IMG/VR virus record: IMGVR_UViG_3300005747_000542
Coordinates: 1 to 31,885 of that record
DNA from: a virus
DNA length: 31,885 nt
Strand: one strand, 5' to 3'
Part shown: positions 1 to 8,900 of the stretch, piece after piece
Position numbering within the stretch: the first letter of the stretch is position 1
Layout: each line of letters opens with the position of its first letter
The notes under the pieces: model-generated
Database searches by the model: none
What the model saw: only the letters and a program-made list of their open reading frames with translations
Told to the model about the DNA's origin: nothing
Position numbers and translations under genes: made by a program

Positions 1-1341
1 TTTAAAAAAAATGGCGGTGCAATTGATATTGTTGTAGGAAGACATAGCTTATATTATTTTGACGAGCCTGAGGCAGAATCTTTAACGAGCAAAAATGAAA
101 ATATTAACATAGATGACAAAATGACGTTAACTGAGTTTGTTGATAACATTATCGATAAAGACTCACCTATAACATATATTAAAAATATAGACTACGATGA
201 AGATTATCAATACGAGCTTTTAAAAAGCAATGAGTTTTATTTAGAAGGATTTTCTGATATTTTTGATAATAACAACAGTAAAGAGTCATTTAAAGATTTT
301 GACAATGATGCATCTAGAATTTATATCTCAGAGTTTGAAGATAATGATTCTTTAGATTTTAATACGGAATTTTATGATAGTAATTTTAAAAACATACAAC
401 ATATAAAAAACTCTATAGAAAATTCCTCAAATTCTTCTGAATACGATCTAAAAGGTGAAAATAAAATATTATTTAAGCAAGATAGTATATTAAAAGTAGA
501 AAATTATAATTCTTACGACTTAGATCCGTCAATTAGATTATTTGAAACATCTGAAGAATTTAATGATTTTACAATAGAAGGAGAAGATGAAGAATTATTT
601 GATGATAATTTATCACCTTTTATTATGATAAAGTCTAATAATGTTAGAATAGTTGCTAGAAAAGAAAAGAATAATGAAAAAAACAAAATAAAAGTTGAAG
701 AAGGAAGTATAAGCTTCGTTAAAGAGTCAAACGATTTTAGAAACTATTCACACATTACACTTCAAGGCGACGGTGTAACTAACATAGATTGCAAAGAGCT
801 TTATTTAGGTAATATCATAAAAGAGTATATAAGACAAAACATTATTACTGTAAGTGATGATGAAGACATTATTGACGAAATACAAGAAAAGTATAATAAA
901 CTAACATACGAAGACGTAAAGACTATGCACGGTAAAGGTGTGGGTGTTTTGTTAGGATACGACCCCAAATTTTCAGAACCTTTAGTTTTAGGCAATACAT
1001 TAAATTTATTTTTAAAAGAAATTTTAAATATTAATATAGAAGCGTTGACATATATTTCAAGTGCATTCAAAGAAATATCTGCAAACATTGACAAGATCAA
1101 CAAAGACAATGCGGCAATTAATGTATGGGCAAAAACACATACACATATTAATACAGCTCCTCCTGGGGGTGGTCCAGTTGCTGCAGTTCCGACTCTCCAG
1201 CAATTGTCTATTACTGATAATCATAGTTTTAAAAAAACAGATGAAAGTCATAAAATTAACGGAGGAGAAGAAGTTGAAAGGCTTACAGCTCTAATAGATA
1301 ATCTTTATTTAATACTTTCAAGGTTCTCAAAAACAACATAA
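1..1341 (+). CDS. Baseplate central-spike-like protein with HxH tip motif (5' end outside window)
   Basis: The frame is open from base 1 with no stop, so this is the C-terminal part (446 residues visible) of a longer protein. The first in-frame ATG, at 121, is probably internal because the sequence before it reads as normal protein (GGAIDIVVGRHSLYYF). Visible residues about 41-205 are very acidic and Asn/Ser-rich. After this come short beta-type segments: VRIVARK (about 214), GSISFVKES (about 235) and HITLQGDGV then LYLGN (251-271). Next is GKGVGVLLGY (about 311), and finally THTHINTAPPGGGPVAA with His380 and His382. An H-x-H followed by Gly/Pro-rich sequence is typical of contractile-tail spike proteins (P2 gpV, Mu gp45 type), in which the His residues can bind iron at the tip. 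The gp25-like and gp6-like genes that follow support this role. I see no lysozyme motif. The gene assignment is firm and the spike role is probable. Confidence 0.75.
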   Translation, partial: FKKNGGAIDIVVGRHSLYYFDEPEAESLTSKNENINIDDKMTLTEFVDNIIDKDSPITYIKNIDYDEDYQYELLKSNEFYLEGFSDIFDNNNSKESFKDFDNDASRIYISEFEDNDSLDFNTEFYDSNFKNIQHIKNSIENSSNSSEYDLKGENKILFKQDSILKVENYNSYDLDPSIRLFETSEEFNDFTIEGEDEELFDDNLSPFIMIKSNNVRIVARKEKNNEKNKIKVEEGSISFVKESNDFRNYSHITLQGDGVTNIDCKELYLGNIIKEYIRQNIITVSDDEDIIDEIQEKYNKLTYEDVKTMHGKGVGVLLGYDPKFSEPLVLGNTLNLFLKEILNINIEALTYISSAFKEISANIDKINKDNAAINVWAKTHTHINTAPPGGGPVAAVPTLQQLSITDNHSFKKTDESHKINGGEEVERLTALIDNLYLILSRFSKTT

Positions 1342-1373
1342 TTAATATTTGATATAAAAAGAAAGTAAATTTA

Positions 1374-1970
1374 ATGTCTGAGCTTGGTAATAATTTATAT
1401 AGGATAAAACAACACGAACAAAAAAAGATTGCAGATGCTCTTAATAGATCTAAACTCATTCCTATAGGAATTAAAACACCTGTTAAACTTAGCAGTAATT
1501 CAAAAGATTCTTTGTTTGAAATGAACACAGACATTATTGATACAATTGAAGATAATTTAAAAAATTTAATTATGACACAGATAGGTGAAAGGTTAGGTTT
1601 TCCTGATTACGGCACAGATCTTTCACAAATTTATTCAGATAATACACTATCAGATGACGAAAAAGTCAATAAAGCAACGCAGCAAATTCTTACAACAGTT
1701 TCAAAATATATGCCAAGCCTAACATTACAACAATTTTATTCTCAAAAAGTAGGTAGTGGTAATAGTGCTAATGAAAATCTAAACAACAAAAAAGGTTTAG
1801 ATATGACAAATGCAGCAAATACGGCATCATTTTCTTCTTCCTTAAAGAATAGTCAAAGTCATATTAACAAAAATAACAAAAACTTACCAAGCAAATATCA
1901 AGTAGACATTACTTATACAGTGCTTGATCGTTCTAGAACCTTAACACTTATTATTAATAGTGCAGTATAA
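1374..1970 (+). CDS. Baseplate wedge protein, gp25/GpW family
   Basis: This 198-residue protein is recognisable as the gp25/W-type baseplate wedge component, which in T4 and P2 helps join the wedges to the hub and sheath. Family features are GIKTPV (about residue 33), an FEMN segment leading into DNLKNLIMTQIGERLGFPDYGTDL with GER at 71-73, and a C-terminal strand region near VDITYTVLDRSRTLTLII. T4 gp25 is about 132 residues. The extra length here lies in a roughly 30-residue N-terminal extension and a Ser/Asn-rich insertion at about 125-168, between the expected beta strands. The gene starts 32 bases after the spike-like gene and is followed after 16 bases by the gp6-like gene, the usual V-W-J order. 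A purine run, AAAAAGAAAG, precedes the ATG in place of a strong Shine-Dalgarno. Confidence 0.92.
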   Translation: MSELGNNLYRIKQHEQKKIADALNRSKLIPIGIKTPVKLSSNSKDSLFEMNTDIIDTIEDNLKNLIMTQIGERLGFPDYGTDLSQIYSDNTLSDDEKVNKATQQILTTVSKYMPSLTLQQFYSQKVGSGNSANENLNNKKGLDMTNAANTASFSSSLKNSQSHINKNNKNLPSKYQVDITYTVLDRSRTLTLIINSAV

Positions 1971-1974
1971 AATC

Positions 1975-1978
1975 GGAG
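1975..1978 (+). promoter_or_regulatory. Shine-Dalgarno GGAG before the gp6/J-like gene
   Basis: GGAG lies 8 bases before the ATG at 1987. It is one of the best matches to a canonical ribosome-binding site in the window and it supports that start. Confidence 0.75.
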
Positions 1979-1986
1979 ATTAGCAA

Positions 1987-3834
1987 ATGATATTAGAAAA
2001 ATACTTGGAAAACTTAGACAAAAAGAAATTTTCAAGCAAAACATTTAGTGAGTTTAGAGAAGAATTACTTGATCATGCTAATCTTTATTATAAAGACAAT
2101 ATTTTAGACTTTTCAGAAGCCTCTTTAGGAGGACTAATTTTAGACTTTGCAGCAATTGTAGGCGAATCTTTAGTATATTACGCAGAGCAGCAGTTTAAAG
2201 AGCTTGATTATGAAACTGCAGTTGATTTTGATAGTATAATAAAACACCTTAAAAAATCAAATATCAAAGTACCTAAATCAAGTCCTTCTGTAGCTACAAT
2301 TTCTTTTTATATTAGAGTAGAAAAAGATTCTCTTTCAAAAGTAAACGATTTAATGCCTGATAGTGAATTATTGCCTGTAATAAAATCAGGCACTGTAATG
2401 CAGTCAGGTTCTATTGAATTTATCTTACAAGAAGACGTAGATTTTTCGTCTGATTACGTTGTTGAAAGAACAGAAGAAATTAGCGGTACTAAATATTTAA
2501 TTTTAAAAAAAAATGGCATTGCTATTTCTGGATTTACTAAAACAGAGACTTTTTTTATATCAAACAATAGCGAATTTTACCCATCAGTGAGTTTAGAAGA
2601 AAATAATATTACAAATATTATAAGTGTTGTTGATGAAAACAATAATGAATATTACGAAGTTGATTATTTAACTCAGACAACAGTTTTTAAAAAAGGAAAA
2701 GCAAAAAACTCAGATATTATACAGTTTTTACCTGCACCTTACAGATTTGTGATTGAAGAAAACTATATTGATAATATTACAAATTTACGTTTTGGCAACG
2801 GGAGTGGATTTTCTACGAGAGATAACGTTTTTTATTCACCAGAAGATCTTATGCTTCCGATTAAAAATAAAGAAACTTTTGGTAGAATGCATCTAGATCC
2901 AAGTCTGCTACTTGTTTCAAATACGTTAGGAATATCACCTAAAAACAAAAATATTACTATTACATACAATCACGGAGGTGGATCTAGCCATAATGTTGCA
3001 GAAGGTACAATTAGTGTTTTTAAAGATTTTCCAATAGTTGTTTTTCCAAATTCAACAGTTTCAACATCTCAAGAAAAAACGCAAAGTGTTGTTGATTCAA
3101 TTACAATAACAAATCCTGAGAGAAGTCTTGGAGGTGAAGAGGCTCCGAGCATTGAAGATTTAAAAAAATTAATTCCTATGTCCACAAAGTCGCAGTCGAG
3201 AATAATAAACACAGAAGACTTGCTTTCTAGAATTATGACTATGCCTTCTAATTTTGGAAGAGTTAATAAGATTATTGCGCTTGATAATCAATACTCTTTA
3301 CCATACAAGGATCTTTATGTTGTATGTAAAAACGAAGAAGGATTTTATACTGAGGCGAGTGATGTTTTAAAGGTAAATTTATCTAATTACATTAACGAAT
3401 ATCGTCTTATAGGTACAAATTTTAATATATTAGATGTAGGAATATATAATTTTGGTCTAAAAATTAAAATTAATATCAAAGAAAATTTTGATCCAGAACT
3501 TACTAAAATAAACGCAATAGACTCTATTGTAAAAAATTGTAAATTTTATTTAATGGATATTGGTGATCCTATTAATGTAAATAGAATCATAAGCACTTTA
3601 GAAAATAAAGAAGTCAATCCAGGCGTTGAGTCTGTTGCAACTGACAGGAAAAACATTGTTGTTTCGAAAAACAACTTAGATAGTTTTTATGATATTGACT
3701 TGGACAAAAATATTGATTATCAACAGAATTCTTTTAATCCTCATACGTCATATTCAGACGGCTTTGTTTATCCTCCTCGAGGGTCTATATTTGAGTTAAA
3801 ATATAATTTTGCTGACATTGTTGTTATTGCATAA
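1987..3834 (+). CDS. Baseplate wedge protein, gp6/J-like
   Basis: This 615-residue protein matches the baseplate J / T4 gp6 family (T4 gp6 is about 660 residues), which forms the inner baseplate ring and clamps gp25 and gp7 in each wedge. The N-terminal signature (about 46-80) reads SLGGLILDFAAIVGESLVYY and continues into AEQQFKELDYETA, like the family pattern in which a hydrophobic helix precedes the YY pair. The central family signature is at about 379-435: RSLGGEEAPSIEDLKKLIP, then an S-Q-S-R-I-I segment and DLLSRIM. The C-terminal part (about 482-550) has alternating strands and helices, with DIGDPINVNRIISTLEN, as in the gp6 C-terminal domain. A 9-A run at 2505-2513 does not break the frame. 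It follows the gp25-like gene by 16 bases. Confidence 0.9.
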   Translation: MILEKYLENLDKKKFSSKTFSEFREELLDHANLYYKDNILDFSEASLGGLILDFAAIVGESLVYYAEQQFKELDYETAVDFDSIIKHLKKSNIKVPKSSPSVATISFYIRVEKDSLSKVNDLMPDSELLPVIKSGTVMQSGSIEFILQEDVDFSSDYVVERTEEISGTKYLILKKNGIAISGFTKTETFFISNNSEFYPSVSLEENNITNIISVVDENNNEYYEVDYLTQTTVFKKGKAKNSDIIQFLPAPYRFVIEENYIDNITNLRFGNGSGFSTRDNVFYSPEDLMLPIKNKETFGRMHLDPSLLLVSNTLGISPKNKNITITYNHGGGSSHNVAEGTISVFKDFPIVVFPNSTVSTSQEKTQSVVDSITITNPERSLGGEEAPSIEDLKKLIPMSTKSQSRIINTEDLLSRIMTMPSNFGRVNKIIALDNQYSLPYKDLYVVCKNEEGFYTEASDVLKVNLSNYINEYRLIGTNFNILDVGIYNFGLKIKINIKENFDPELTKINAIDSIVKNCKFYLMDIGDPINVNRIISTLENKEVNPGVESVATDRKNIVVSKNNLDSFYDIDLDKNIDYQQNSFNPHTSYSDGFVYPPRGSIFELKYNFADIVVIA

Positions 3835-3864
3835 TTACGTTATAATATTAAAAGGCACAATTAA

Positions 3865-5928
3865 ATGATAATATCTATTACACCTATTGCTGATACTTAT
3901 GTTAATAATTTGCAAACTGTCGACAATGATGCATCTTATGCTAATGTAGGAAAAGCTGCAACACTAGATTTGTTTAAACTTTACAATGAAAATAAACATG
4001 CATATTCTTGGGCAGGATTTAGTTTTAGAGAGACTATACAAAACGAAAGTGTTATTGTTTTAACAGATACAGATTTAAACACTGTAGAATTTAAATTTTA
4101 CACTAATAGTAATGTTTTTGATGGTAGTTTAGACAATGATGGTAGAGTAATAGTTGGAATTAGCGATATATTAGATCAAGATGCTGTTAATCCGTCTTAC
4201 GCTTCTAGGCTTAAAGACGTTATTGATAATGTTAACGAAAATAACAATGGTTTAACACTTAATATTACAGCATATGTTAATTCAAGAAATGATATTATTT
4301 TAAAACAGCAAAAACCTGGTGATGTTGGCGATACTTCTTTTATTATACCAAATGAAATAAATTCAATTACAGGCTTGAGTTTGTTTGCTAGAATCGAATA
4401 CAGCGCAATCTTAATAAAATTTGATATTGACAAACTAAAAAGAGATTGGATAATCTTAGATCAAGAAAATCCTCCTAATATTTTAGGATCATTTGCAAAT
4501 ATGAAGGCAGAGTTAGTTTTAAAAGATATAACTTCTGGATTAAATAAGCCTTATGACTATGAAATAGAAGTTCTAAGTCTGCTTAAAGATTTTAAAGAAG
4601 GAATAGGAAAAGATACAATTTATTTTTCAGACTTAGACTATTGTAATTTTAAAAACTTAAATGAAAACAATCTTTGGTCCATAGAAAATTTTATTACTCT
4701 TAATGAAGATACTAGTCTAATAAACAATAGTACGATTAAGACAAAAGTTGAGTTAGGAAATGAAAATATAAGTTTTGATATTACAGAATATATTAAAAAA
4801 ATAATTGTTGAAAATGCAACAGACAATGGCTTGCTTATAAAGTTTACTGATGACTACTTATATGATAAATTTACTTATTTTGTTAAAAGACTAGGTAGCA
4901 GACATTTACAGAACAAAGTTTTAGTACCTGTTTTAAATATTAAAATTGATGATTCTTTATATGAAGTACCTAACAATGAGAAAAAATTGTATTTCAATAA
5001 AGACGAATCTATTTATTTGCTAAATAGAAAAAGTAAGCTTGAAAGCTTTACAAAACCTACAATTAACAGTACTATTTTGTTTAATCTATATAACTACAAA
5101 AACAATCAAAAAGTTTTAGATAGCATATCAGTGTCTAGCGTTGAAAGCTATAAAGGAAGTACAATTAACGGGATAGCAAAAGCTAGTTTAAACGTTAGCC
5201 AGTTTGACGAAGCTATTGAAGAAATAATTAACAATGAATATTCAGACTTTACGCTAGAATGGTTTTGGCAAGATTCAGAATTTAGCTTTATTAATTCGTC
5301 TTTAATTGAAATTAATAAAAAATATAAAATAAAGGTTGCCGGGAGTATTGATTACACGCTAATAGGTGCAGAAAACAACGATGTCGGTACTGTATTTGTT
5401 TCAAATTCTTTACCTGACTTTGATATAGATGATCCAGACTTTGTCGATGGTGAAGTTTTTGTTGTAAAAGAAACAATTATAAACAGCAACAAACTAAAAA
5501 TTTACGTTCCAGAGCGAACTATTGATTCTGGTACTAAAAATTTATTATCTTCTTTAAAACCAGAGTCTAGTGATCTAGGATATATAGAGACAGATTCTGT
5601 CTGTAAAATGAACGTGTATTTTATCGATACTAAAAGTAGCTTAAGAGCAAGTAAGTTATCTTCTCAAATAAAGTCTATAGACTTAGGCGATGTTTATTAT
5701 GAGGTATATTTAAAGTCTAGCAAAGAAAAAGTTGTTGAATTTGACTTTATCAATAATTCAACAAAAATGTTTTATGACGGAGAAAAATATTGTTTTAACT
5801 TTTATGCACCAGACTTTTTATCTGGTAAGACTCTTTTATTTAAGTTTGCGTATTACGATGAATTTAATAATGACTTAAAATATATTTCGTCTATAAACGA
5901 TAACACTAACGTTATTAGTATTAAATAA
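3865..5928 (+). CDS. Virion structural protein with DNRLRE-like regions
   Basis: This 687-residue protein lies between the J-like and I-like genes, where P2-type modules have no gene. The N-terminus reads IADTYVNN, then DASYANVGKAATLDLF (residues 9-37), which resembles the opening of DNRLRE-type beta-sandwich domains (ADTYV, then N-x-G, then a strand). A second stretch at about 303-362 resembles the closing part: FDITEYIKKIIV, NGLLIKFTDD, a Phe-rich strand, then SRHLQNKVLVPVLNIKIDD. From memory, this pattern recurs in structural proteins of T4-like marine phages. The remainder is beta-rich with no motif I can name. A role as a wedge-attached or decoration protein on the baseplate is inference from position. 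AAAGG at 3851-3855 is a good ribosome-binding site, 9 bases before the ATG. Confidence 0.75.
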   Translation: MIISITPIADTYVNNLQTVDNDASYANVGKAATLDLFKLYNENKHAYSWAGFSFRETIQNESVIVLTDTDLNTVEFKFYTNSNVFDGSLDNDGRVIVGISDILDQDAVNPSYASRLKDVIDNVNENNNGLTLNITAYVNSRNDIILKQQKPGDVGDTSFIIPNEINSITGLSLFARIEYSAILIKFDIDKLKRDWIILDQENPPNILGSFANMKAELVLKDITSGLNKPYDYEIEVLSLLKDFKEGIGKDTIYFSDLDYCNFKNLNENNLWSIENFITLNEDTSLINNSTIKTKVELGNENISFDITEYIKKIIVENATDNGLLIKFTDDYLYDKFTYFVKRLGSRHLQNKVLVPVLNIKIDDSLYEVPNNEKKLYFNKDESIYLLNRKSKLESFTKPTINSTILFNLYNYKNNQKVLDSISVSSVESYKGSTINGIAKASLNVSQFDEAIEEIINNEYSDFTLEWFWQDSEFSFINSSLIEINKKYKIKVAGSIDYTLIGAENNDVGTVFVSNSLPDFDIDDPDFVDGEVFVVKETIINSNKLKIYVPERTIDSGTKNLLSSLKPESSDLGYIETDSVCKMNVYFIDTKSSLRASKLSSQIKSIDLGDVYYEVYLKSSKEKVVEFDFINNSTKMFYDGEKYCFNFYAPDFLSGKTLLFKFAYYDEFNNDLKYISSINDNTNVISIK

Positions 5929-5946
5929 AACAAAAGAGTAATTTAC

Positions 5947-8900
5947 ATGAAATTAGTTAACTTATATAATTTTATAAAATCTAGTTATAATAATTCAAGT
6001 GTTGACAATGATACACTTTTAAATGCTTTAAAAGGTTTAAATCTTTTAGAAAATGATGAATTAACTACAAAAGACATATTTAACGTTTTTCAACATTTAG
6101 ATCAATATAACAGTTTTTTTTCAACGCAACAGATTACTCATGCAGACTATAATAAGTTTAAAGATCACGTTTTTTTTGATTCAGCTGTAAGTAAAATAGA
6201 TCATAGCTTTTATAGAATTCTTAAATTTCCTTATGACAAAGATGAAATAAAAAATATTAATTATAAAAATAAAAACGATGGCTATACAAAACACTTATTA
6301 GAAAATGTATTCCCTAAAAGTAGAGGATCAATTATTTTTGATGGTACTAATATTATCGAAGTAGTGGATACACAAGGTTATTTTTTTAACGATTACGAAG
6401 GAAGTCAAAAAAAGTCAGGTATTTTAAATTCATATAACAATAATTTATGTGTAGAATTTTGGTATAAAGTCATTGATTATACTAATGACAATCAAGTAAT
6501 TTTTTCAAAGTATTACAAAGACTTAAATTCTGGGATAGAAGAAGGATATTTATGCTATATTTCTAATATAGAAAACGATGAAAATCGTTTAAATTTAAAC
6601 GTAATTGTATCTATTAGACAAAATATTTATTTTAAGTCTTTTACTATTAATAAAAACGCTGATTATAAACATGCCTGTTTTAATTTGTTCGAAGAAAATG
6701 GTAAAAAAAATATTGAATTATTTATAAACGGGTATAAGATAGAAAAATCATCAAGTGCAGAAATAGGATTTTTGCCAAGTGTAGGATTTAGCGACAACCT
6801 TTCAGAAGATCACGTAGTTTTTTGTATCGGCGGATTAAGTCAAAAAAGTTTATCAGTTAACGGTTTAACTTTTAATAATTTGATCGGTGAAATAGATGAA
6901 TTTAAACTTTCTTTTAAAAGAAAAAGCAAAAATGAGATTAAAAAGGAAATGCATAAAAATGTTTATTCAAACAATTTCCTTAAGCTTTATTTAAAGTTTA
7001 ACGAACCTGCTGGAAGTCATATTAACAATTTTATATGCATTGATTATTCTGGAAACAAAATACACGGTATTATAAAAAGATATAACGAAAATACTTTAGA
7101 ATATGAAGTTTTACAAGACACTTCTAATCTAAGGAACAACAATGTAAATCTTTTACCGATGAAAAAAGAAAGGCTTACAGATAATCCTGTCCTTATTGGA
7201 TCATATCAGTCTATTATAGATCAAAGACAAAGATTATTAGACTTAGCAGTTGAATTTGATAAAGAAAATCCAAATAACATATTTAAACTTTTGCCTAGAC
7301 ATTATTTTATTGAGTCTTCGAATAGTCAAAACTTGCCTATCTATAGTAGACAAGACGCTTATTCTTCTCCAGAAAGTTTATTAGACGAAGAAGGTCAAAT
7401 TGACTTTGACAACGGTAGCAAACTAAGCAGTGATTTTGAACCTAATAGTGATCTCGTAAATGTTGTCTTAATATGGGCAAGATTTTTTGACCAGCTAAAG
7501 TTGTATATATCATCTATTGATAAGATCTTAAATGTTAGTTATGAATCACTTAACAAAAACGATATTTCAAGCATATTTCTTCCTTTAGCATGCAAACATT
7601 ATGGTATTGAATTTTCTGAGATATTTCCTTCTATTACTAAAGAAAAGATTTCTGGGGAAAATCTTGTTTATGAAGACATTGTAAGCGATTTAAGCATAAG
7701 AAGACTTCAAAATTTATTATGGCAAAGATTTTTAATTAATTCTCAAGACTATTTAAAGTCTAAAGGAACTATAAAAAGTCTCGAGTCAGTTTTTAATTCT
7801 TTTGGGATTGATTATTCTAAGTTTATTGATATAAATGAGTATAGCGGATATAATGACTTAACAAACAATTCTAGCGAAAAAACTAATAATTTAAATACAA
7901 ATATTGTTTCTTTCACTTCTGAATCTAATATTTTCAAGGCAACGCCAGTATTTGAAAATACATTGTCAAACAGCATGTCTTTAAACAAGCTTTTTTTAGA
8001 AACTTCTGTAATTAAAAGAAAATTAACTAATCAAAAAGATTATTCTGGCAGTGTTGTAGATGGTTTAGGCAACGAGTGGACACTTGAGTTTTTTATAAAT
8101 TTTTCAAATGCGTTATTAAATAAAAATGAAAATAATTTTAATTTAATTCAAAATTTATTTAGACTAGATTTAGACAATAATGCTATTATTTCAGTTCATC
8201 ATCAAAGATACAGTACAGATACTTTTTACGGTGATCTTTTTATAAACATATACCCGATTAAAAATAATTCAAGTTACGTAATAGAAGAAAAAATCGAAGA
8301 TGTTAATATATACGATAATCCAAAATATCTTAAGTTAAGCCAAAAAATAAATGAAAACTTAGCAGATAATGATTCTGATAGTATTGTTTTTTCACTAGAT
8401 TTAGGCGACATAGGTGAGGTTAATCAGTTAAACAAAGCAAAGACACTTGTTATTCAAAAAGTAGTTGCAAACATTAATGACAAAGTAATTAACAATAATA
8501 TTTCAACTAACAACAATATTGTCTTAAGAATAGGAAGTTATAATTACGCAGATCTTGGTGCATCTTATCTATGTGCAACAAATGATTTTGTGCAAGAAAA
8601 TACAGAATTTCAAGGTGAAATAATAAAAATTAGAGCTTGGTCAAAATTTATTAATGAAAAAGAGTCTAATGTACATCTAAAAAATATTGAAAATATTGGT
8701 GAAGAAAACAACGTTCCTTATCAAAAAATAATATTTGATTTTGATGCAAAGTTTCAAAATAATCTTGAAAATATAGAAGATTTAATTAGTTGGAAAATAT
8801 CAGATAATTCTTTAAACTTAGACGAACAAAAAAATTATTTAAATAGTTGTAAACTAAAAACATTTAATCAAGACTATTTAAACATTGATGTTATAAAACC

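Noticed and set aside
121-123. ATG at 121 as the start of the spike-like gene
   Set aside because: The frame is open upstream to base 1 and reads as ordinary protein. There is no ribosome-binding site just before it.
801-1109. Open frames of 60-100 codons on the - strand, here and in many other places
   Set aside because: They lie fully inside long + strand genes with recognisable or compositionally consistent products, have no ribosome-binding site context, and are expected by chance in AT-rich coding DNA of this composition.
2505-2513. Run of nine A in the gp6/J-like gene as a programmed frameshift site
   Set aside because: The frame continues unbroken to a full-length product, and I see no downstream structure or useful alternative frame.
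3818-3846. TTGTTG, 17 bases, TATAAT: a sigma-70-like promoter before the 687-residue gene
   Set aside because: The -35 match is weak, and the start site would fall inside the ribosome-binding site AAAGG. TATAAT is frequent in this base composition.
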